A stretch of 64,000 nucleotides of DNA, taken from positions 124,001 through 188,000 of the forward strand of contig MOWL01000006.1 of assembly GCA_002110485.1 (NCBI GenBank), written 5' to 3'. The translations under genes and the position numbers were made by a program. Position 1 is the stretch's first letter, and every line of letters begins with the position of its first letter. Below are positions 59,311 through 64,000 of the stretch, piece by piece. The notes beneath the pieces were generated by a model. That model was not told the origin of the DNA, made no database searches, and worked only from the letters and a program-made list of their open reading frames with translations. Source of the DNA: Emergomyces orientalis. Lineage: Eukaryota; Ascomycota; Eurotiomycetes; Onygenales; Ajellomycetaceae.

Positions 59311-60104
59311 CTAATACGAGGTATAATAGACCTTGACAGGGACGTATGACCATGAGGAAGTGATTCCCTGTGCATCGAGATCCCCTTCATTACTCGCAGC
59401 CTGCAGTTCGGTATTGAAGAACATGATTCCTGATCTCTAAGATATCTGTGCCTGGATATTCGTGGAGGTAGCTGAGTTGGCAAGATAGATAAAACACTCC
59501 TGATACTCAGCAGGGTCCAAAATGGGTTGAGGGTCGAAGGCTTCCCAAAATAGAGAATATGCCTTTCCACGTGCCATTCTAGTACCCCTACCTGTCCAAG
59601 TTGGGGCATGGGCGTGGTAGAAAGATGGAATGTTTAGTTCCTCTTTTTTGAGAGGTGAAATGTCGTCTTCATGGAGAATGTTGTAGAGGCCGGCTAAATC
59701 GGGGAGATTTCTCGGCAAACATTTGATGCTAGGTTGGCTAGCTCAACTTGCCCGCCGCCATGTCAGTACCATTTACCAAGATGCTATTGTTAATTCAAGA
59801 GTATTTAATATTATGGTCCTGTTCTCACCCTGCTTCGGAAAAAGAGTGTTTGATTTGTTTACCAATATTTAGACATAATTAATCACATCACTCACCAATA
59901 AATCGACTGCCCGATTGCCTGTGGCCTTGAACCTCTGCAGCAGAGCTCTATATAGCATCATCGAGAAACCGAACCACGAGCCATTTGTCTTTGTGTCTTC
60001 TTGGACGATACTTTTGAAACCACCCCACTCCGCGGTGTCAAAATACGGACAGGGCTTACCTTTGTAAGCCGCAAAGGGAAGAGAAGAAGAAGATAGAGGA
60101 CCAA
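59311..60104 (-). pseudogene. Unrecognised fungal gene with internal stop
   Basis: A well-formed internal exon at 59896-60104 (acceptor CATAG, donor GTGAGT, 69 codons) encodes KPCPYFDTAEWGGFKSIVQE and SWFGFSMMLYRALLQRFKAT. A second block (59437-59718) reads CLPRNLPDLAGLYNILHEDD, SFYHAHAPTWTGRG and AYSLFWEAFDPQPILDPAEY. It is interrupted by TAG at 59437-59439 and continues in the same frame (GIMFFNTELQAASNEGD) to a stop at 59311. No acceptor joins the two blocks in phase, and no clean first exon with an ATG was found above 60104. The sequence has the composition of real protein, but I do not recognise the family and propose no function. Reading it as a decayed gene is inference. Confidence 0.45.
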
Positions 60105-61406
60105 CTATGAATCAAGGACAGGTTAGCTTGCCGATACCTTCTCTAATTTTCAAGACTCTGGTCTCTGACCTTTTGTGTGGGCGTTGTTTGAAGCCAATAT
60201 TGAAACCGTTCAGGCCATTAAAACGGATCCTAGGTAGTCTATGAGTTCTTTATCGCCTGGTTCCCTCTACACCCTAAAGAGAGCATGTGGGGTATGAGGG
60301 ATGGAGGATTCAGCTGTCGCACCAGGTAAGTGACGTGCTTTGACCCCTGTTTTAAAATAGTCATATTCACACACCCGTTATGGGTTCGCGGAGTCATGGT
60401 ACACTCAGCCCAACAGATAATCAATTCGCTTGGCCTGCAAATCGTCTGCCTTGGAGACTTCATGAAAACTGCAGAGAACAACGAACATGTGGGGCATGAC
60501 AATCGTTTCCCGTTCGGGGTTGAGTTCATATTACAATGATAGATCTATTTCCTTCCGTTTTACACACCGAAGATCATGTCAGAATATTTGCCATTAAGTC
60601 ACCGGACCATGAATGCTTCTTCATTAGAATGTATTATTTTACAGGCGGCATATATACTTATACGATACATCTACAACATTTAAATCGAGGCTATCTTCAA
60701 TGGCCTTCGACGAGACAAAATTAAGATGGAGTTCCTATTTCCTCCCCGACCAAGGGTCCAGGAGCACGCGTACTGCTTGTTGATTATATGAACGGGCTAG
60801 GAGAGGCCTCAAAAACGTTTCAGAGTGTGTGAAATATAAATAAACGCCAAACGTGACACGCCAATGGCCTATTTCGTCCCCCGATTCTGCCCAACAACAG
60901 AACTCGATTCGAGGAGGACCCTATTTGCGTTACAGCGTAGGCAGGGGTGGCCGATGTTGGAACTCAACATATTTTCCCGTTCCCTCGTTTTCCCCGCTTT
61001 TTGTCCGTCCTGTGTTTTAAGCTCTGACATATGTTGTACACGCTGGGGCATTCGACTACATACTCCTAGATCGAGAGAGTAATTCAGCCTATTTGCACGA
61101 TTTTTACCCCCTTCTGAGGCCTAAATTCGCCGAACTGGTTCTGACCATTAGGTCCCAGGAAACAATGAAACTGGACCTGTTTTTGAGGGTGGAGAAGGTT
61201 TAATACAGAGGCCTTGAATCACGTACGGTGCAGATATCACGTCTCAAAGTTAGTTGTGGCGGACAACTTGCATTTTACACCATGTGATGGATGGCGATTA
61301 TGTATAAATACGGAAATTTTCTCTATTTCTGCTCATGACACCACTCTCGACATTATCATAATTTACCTTTGCGGATTCACCTCTAATATAACCTGATTTT
61401 TGAGTC
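60105..61406. other. Intergenic, possibly with decayed remnants
   Basis: 1.3 kb of AT-rich DNA. Some short open frames (about 60240-60530 minus, 60870-61050 minus with a CLRC pair) are not assignable. Nothing supported. Confidence 0.35.
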
Positions 61407-62592
61407 ATGTATACCAAAACTCTCTTTGCACCGTTTCCCTTTCCTTGCACCTGGCTGCCGCCAATGGGACTATCACCCAAGCTACGGGTGACCAAGGAGG
61501 CAGTGGCTCTGCCATTGGAAGTGAGTTTTCCCTTACGACTACTTTGTTTATCAAGAAAGAACCTACTCCTGACAATAAGGAATAGTTGACAGCCAACGGC
61601 TCCCGTTTCAGCAAGACACCACAATATTCGGAGGGGACCAGGCAGGTATATGTGGCGAAACCCTATTAGTCAGTATTTCTCCGGCCCAATCACTGATCCT
61701 TGACTGACAAATTATAGGGAGGTGATGATGACATTGAAACTGGGACTCAACCTCTGATGGCGCAATCCGGAGACATATTGCCACAGGTATCTGCTGGCGG
61801 CGAATTGCAAATGACACTCCGTCAAGCCAGCACCGATGGTGGTGGTCCATACACATGCATGATTGACTCGAATGGGACTGGAACCCAATGGGAACCTATC
61901 CAAGTGACCGAGCAAGTATCTGGAAACGTTGGCCTCAATACTGACAGCCAAGCAGCTGATTTTGTAAGTCCTCCGCCATGCCATCAACGACCGAGACTGG
62001 CTCGTGCTAACATCCAATTTAAGCCCCTGACTGCAGCCATTCCGCCAGACCAGACTTGCACTGGAACAATTGCCGGGCAGGAGAATGTCTGTATAGTTCG
62101 CTGTCAGAATGCAGTCAGGGCTGGCCCCTTTGGTGGCTGCGTACCAGTCCAAATGATAAATCGGCAGGTGCCAGTAGCGGCAACAAGAAGCTTAAGCGCA
62201 GTATGGGACGCAGAGATGGCAATGGCAACGGGAATACGGGAAACTTCAACAGCGCTATGGGGAAAGGCAATGGTAATACCAGGAACTTCAACAATGTAAT
62301 GGGGAACAGTAACAGGAATACAGGGAACTTCAACAATAGCGCAATTGAGAACAGCAATGTCAATAAAAATTTTGATAATGGCAACAATAACGGCAACGGC
62401 AACAACGGAAACAACGCCGCGAACAACAACAGTGCTGGTGGCCCATTGCTTAACCTCCTGGGCGGCCTCCGTGGCGTCGTAGGAAATGTCATCGATAAGA
62501 TACGGGGTGCGCTTGGTCTCGCGGGCGCAGCCAAGAAGCGGAGTTTCAACCCCGACTGGAATTCTCGCGTGCTTGGGCACCGGGGAGAATAG
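61407..62592 (+). pseudogene. Egh16/MAS3-like secreted protein gene, frameshifted
   Basis: Exons 61407-61520, 61586-61668, 61718-61963 and from 62024, with correct splice sites and phases. The family core is clear: ITQATGDQGGSGSAIG, PFQQDTTIFGGDQAG, DILPQVSAGGELQMTL, GGGPYTCMIDSNGTGTQWEP, DQTCTGTIAGQENVCIVRCQ and GPFGGCVPVQ, with four or more conserved Cys. Egh16-type proteins (GEgh16, MAS1/MAS3, Gas1/Gas2) are secreted and linked to host-surface penetration in plant-pathogenic fungi. Two breaks are visible. The signal-peptide start (MYTKTLFA) is out of frame with the hydrophobic continuation near 61428-61436. The frame also shifts near 62146-62162, after which an Asn/Gly repeat tail (62216-62365, units about 14 aa) and a Cys-free C-terminus continue to 62592. 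Function as it stands is doubtful. Confidence 0.7.
62216..62365 (+). repeat. Degenerate Asn/Gly-rich 42-nt tandem repeat
   Basis: Three to four imperfect units encode variations on GNGNTGNFNSAMGK at the C-terminal end of the Egh16-like gene. Open in the frame that ends at 62592. Confidence 0.7.
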
Positions 62593-63249
62593 GCGGGGAG
62601 AATAGGTCTGGACATGTGCGTTTGTGGTTTGACTGTATGATTGGAGACTGCGGACGGTCTTAATAGAACCCCTCGGTTGATTTTTGATTTATTGCAATCT
62701 TCCCCTTTTCTTTGTTGGATTTTCGCTCGTCATTAACCTTTTCTTTGTTTGTTATTTTATTTAGCATCAAGGTGAAAGACTCTAGAATTAGCGCATGTAA
62801 CATATGGACAGAGAAATAGATGAGATATCTTTCTTTTTTAATAAATAAAATCTGGGCCATAGAGCGGAGACAGGATTTTTTTCAAACCAAGCACAAACAC
62901 GACCTTAAACCCCCAGATTGGGTTCTGACGGCTGTTGATAAGCCTAGCGTCAAAACTAGCACAGAGGCTCCGCGCTTCTGCCAAGAAAAGGAAATCGAGG
63001 GGCAAAGCTTAGTAAAATCCAACGAATTTCATTGTCGGGTTGAACAATGGATGTAACCTCATCTGAGCCATTATCTTTTTACATGAATGAATATTTGCAA
63101 ATAGGATAGCGGGGCCAGAATTTTACTGCCCTGGATGATATTCATGGAAGCGCAGCGAGTAAAGCTTCAACGTCAATTGTTTCAATTAAAAAAGTTGCCA
63201 GTTAATATCTCCATATACGCCATTGTTATCACAAGTTGATTGAGGAACA
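62593..63249. other. Intergenic, no gene seen
   Basis: About 660 bp of AT-rich DNA between the Egh16-like pseudogene and the S9-peptidase-like gene. No conserved frame. Confidence 0.45.
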
Positions 63250-64000
63250 ATGCGGACCGTTGGTAATCGTCTTGGATCTCCTCTGGAAACAGTGGCTAGC
63301 ATGTTAACAGACAGGAATCTCACCCATAGCACCCTGTTCCAGAAAACTGAGGCCTACTTCAAAAACTTCATCGAACTGGGCTTTGGAAAAATTACCCAGG
63401 CATCAGACCCGGTCTCATCTCCCGATGGGAAACTGATCGCGTTCGTGGGACAAACATGGCGCAAAATGGAAGGTCGGCCTGAGTCCCGCATTTGCTTGAT
63501 TGAAGCGGCTGTGGGCGCTACACTGCGCATTGTTGGCGAAGCCTCGCAGACCGAACCGTACCAAGATGCCCAACCCCAATTTTCTCCCGACGGAACGCGT
63601 CTTTCCTTCTTATCTAATCGGGGAAGCAACAGTGGATACCAATGTTATTTGCTTAGCGGAGATAATTTTAAAGAACTGGTGGCAATACCTGGTAAAGAAA
63701 CTGTATCTGTCGAGTACGCGAGGTGGCATTCGGACAGCGCCAAGTTGCTACTTGGGATTGCTGGTCCCAGACGGCGCGACGAAGACATCCCTTCTTGGGC
63801 ACCGGAGGTGCAAGCAGACAACTGTGATGGAACTTTGCGTTCGCTGGTGACATGACTGTGGGAGAGAAACGGAACTCCACGCCGCCCGCTTTCTCCATTT
63901 AGCGTGTGGGAGGCTGTGTGGTGCGGACCGAATCATGCTGTTGCTATTGTTTCAAATGGATTTAGTGAATCGGCATGGTACTCAAGCCGCGTTTCTGTAC
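63250..64000 (+). pseudogene. S9 (prolyl oligopeptidase family) peptidase, N-terminal part, broken and cut by window end
   Basis: ATG at 63250 opens a 201-codon frame with beta-propeller repeats of acylaminoacyl-peptidase/DPP-type S9 enzymes: KITQASDPVSSPDGKLIAFV, DAQPQFSPDGTRLSFLSNRG, EYARWHSDSAKLLLGIAG and DEDIPSWAPEV. It stops at TGA 63853-63855. The propeller continues in another frame for about 17 codons (GDMTVGEKRNSTPPAFS) and then returns to the first frame (SVWEAVWCGPNHAVAIVSNG) up to the window edge. No GT-AG intron restores phase, so two compensating indels are the simplest explanation. The catalytic alpha/beta-hydrolase domain would lie beyond 64000. No signal peptide is seen, which suggests a cytosolic type. 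Confidence 0.6.

Noticed and set aside
60869..61051. Minus-strand frame with a CLRC pair, considered as part of a zinc-binding domain
   Set aside because: Only one Cys pair and no recognisable domain context; not supported.
62104..62615. Minus-strand Leu/Pro-rich frames opposite the Egh16-like tail
   Set aside because: Antisense of the Asn/Gly repeat; plus strand has the family motifs.

Overview
The window is nuclear DNA from a filamentous ascomycete. Most genes are split by short GT-AG introns (about 50-130 bp) with CTAAC/CTGAC-like branch points. The products are typical Pezizomycotina proteins: Erg26, a TRAPP subunit, Rpn10, a borealin-type protein, a LIM-RhoGAP, Rpb4, Trm5, a YPR097W/Lec1-type PX protein, SAT4-family membrane proteins and bZIP factors with poly-Q tracts. 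Intergenic DNA is rich in homopolymers and microsatellites. The overall gene style suggests Eurotiomycetes, possibly Onygenales; this is inferred from resemblance, as no search was run. I assembled gene models by hand from reading frame, splice consensus and family knowledge. Exon lengths were checked for phase.

Layout. 0.1-4.5 kb: erg26 and a two-domain E2-like gene, both on the minus strand. 6.2-6.7 kb: an inverted pair of identical tRNA-Ile(AAT) genes. 7.5-20.5 kb is an accessory-looking stretch. It holds two bZIP genes of one architecture, an 802-codon fungal protein with a probable 2-nt frameshift, an amino-acid permease, a decayed SRPK-like kinase tail, and an arsenite methyltransferase divergent from the second bZIP gene. 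21.5-51.4 kb is mostly conserved housekeeping: trs23, rpn10, borealin, lrg1-like, rpb4, trm5, a GRF zinc-finger protein, a lec1-like gene and a large C2H2 factor. 51.4-57.4 kb is a 6-kb gene-poor stretch upstream of the C2H2 factor. 57.4-64 kb is accessory and decaying: a SAT4-like membrane protein with a broken tail, an unrecognised gene with an internal stop, an Egh16/MAS3-like secreted protein with two frameshifts, and the first part of an S9 peptidase with frame breaks that runs off the window.

How the genes relate. The conserved genes do unrelated core jobs (sterol synthesis, vesicle tethering, proteasome, chromosome passenger complex, Rho1 signalling, transcription, tRNA modification, lipid contact sites). 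The clearest functional link is the arsenite methyltransferase/bZIP pair. They share a 914-bp divergent intergenic region with two copies of a TGACATA/TATGTCA motif close to each start codon. Frame breaks fall only in accessory genes, which favours real gene decay over sequencing error. I found no intact transposon, CRISPR array or operon-like defence system.
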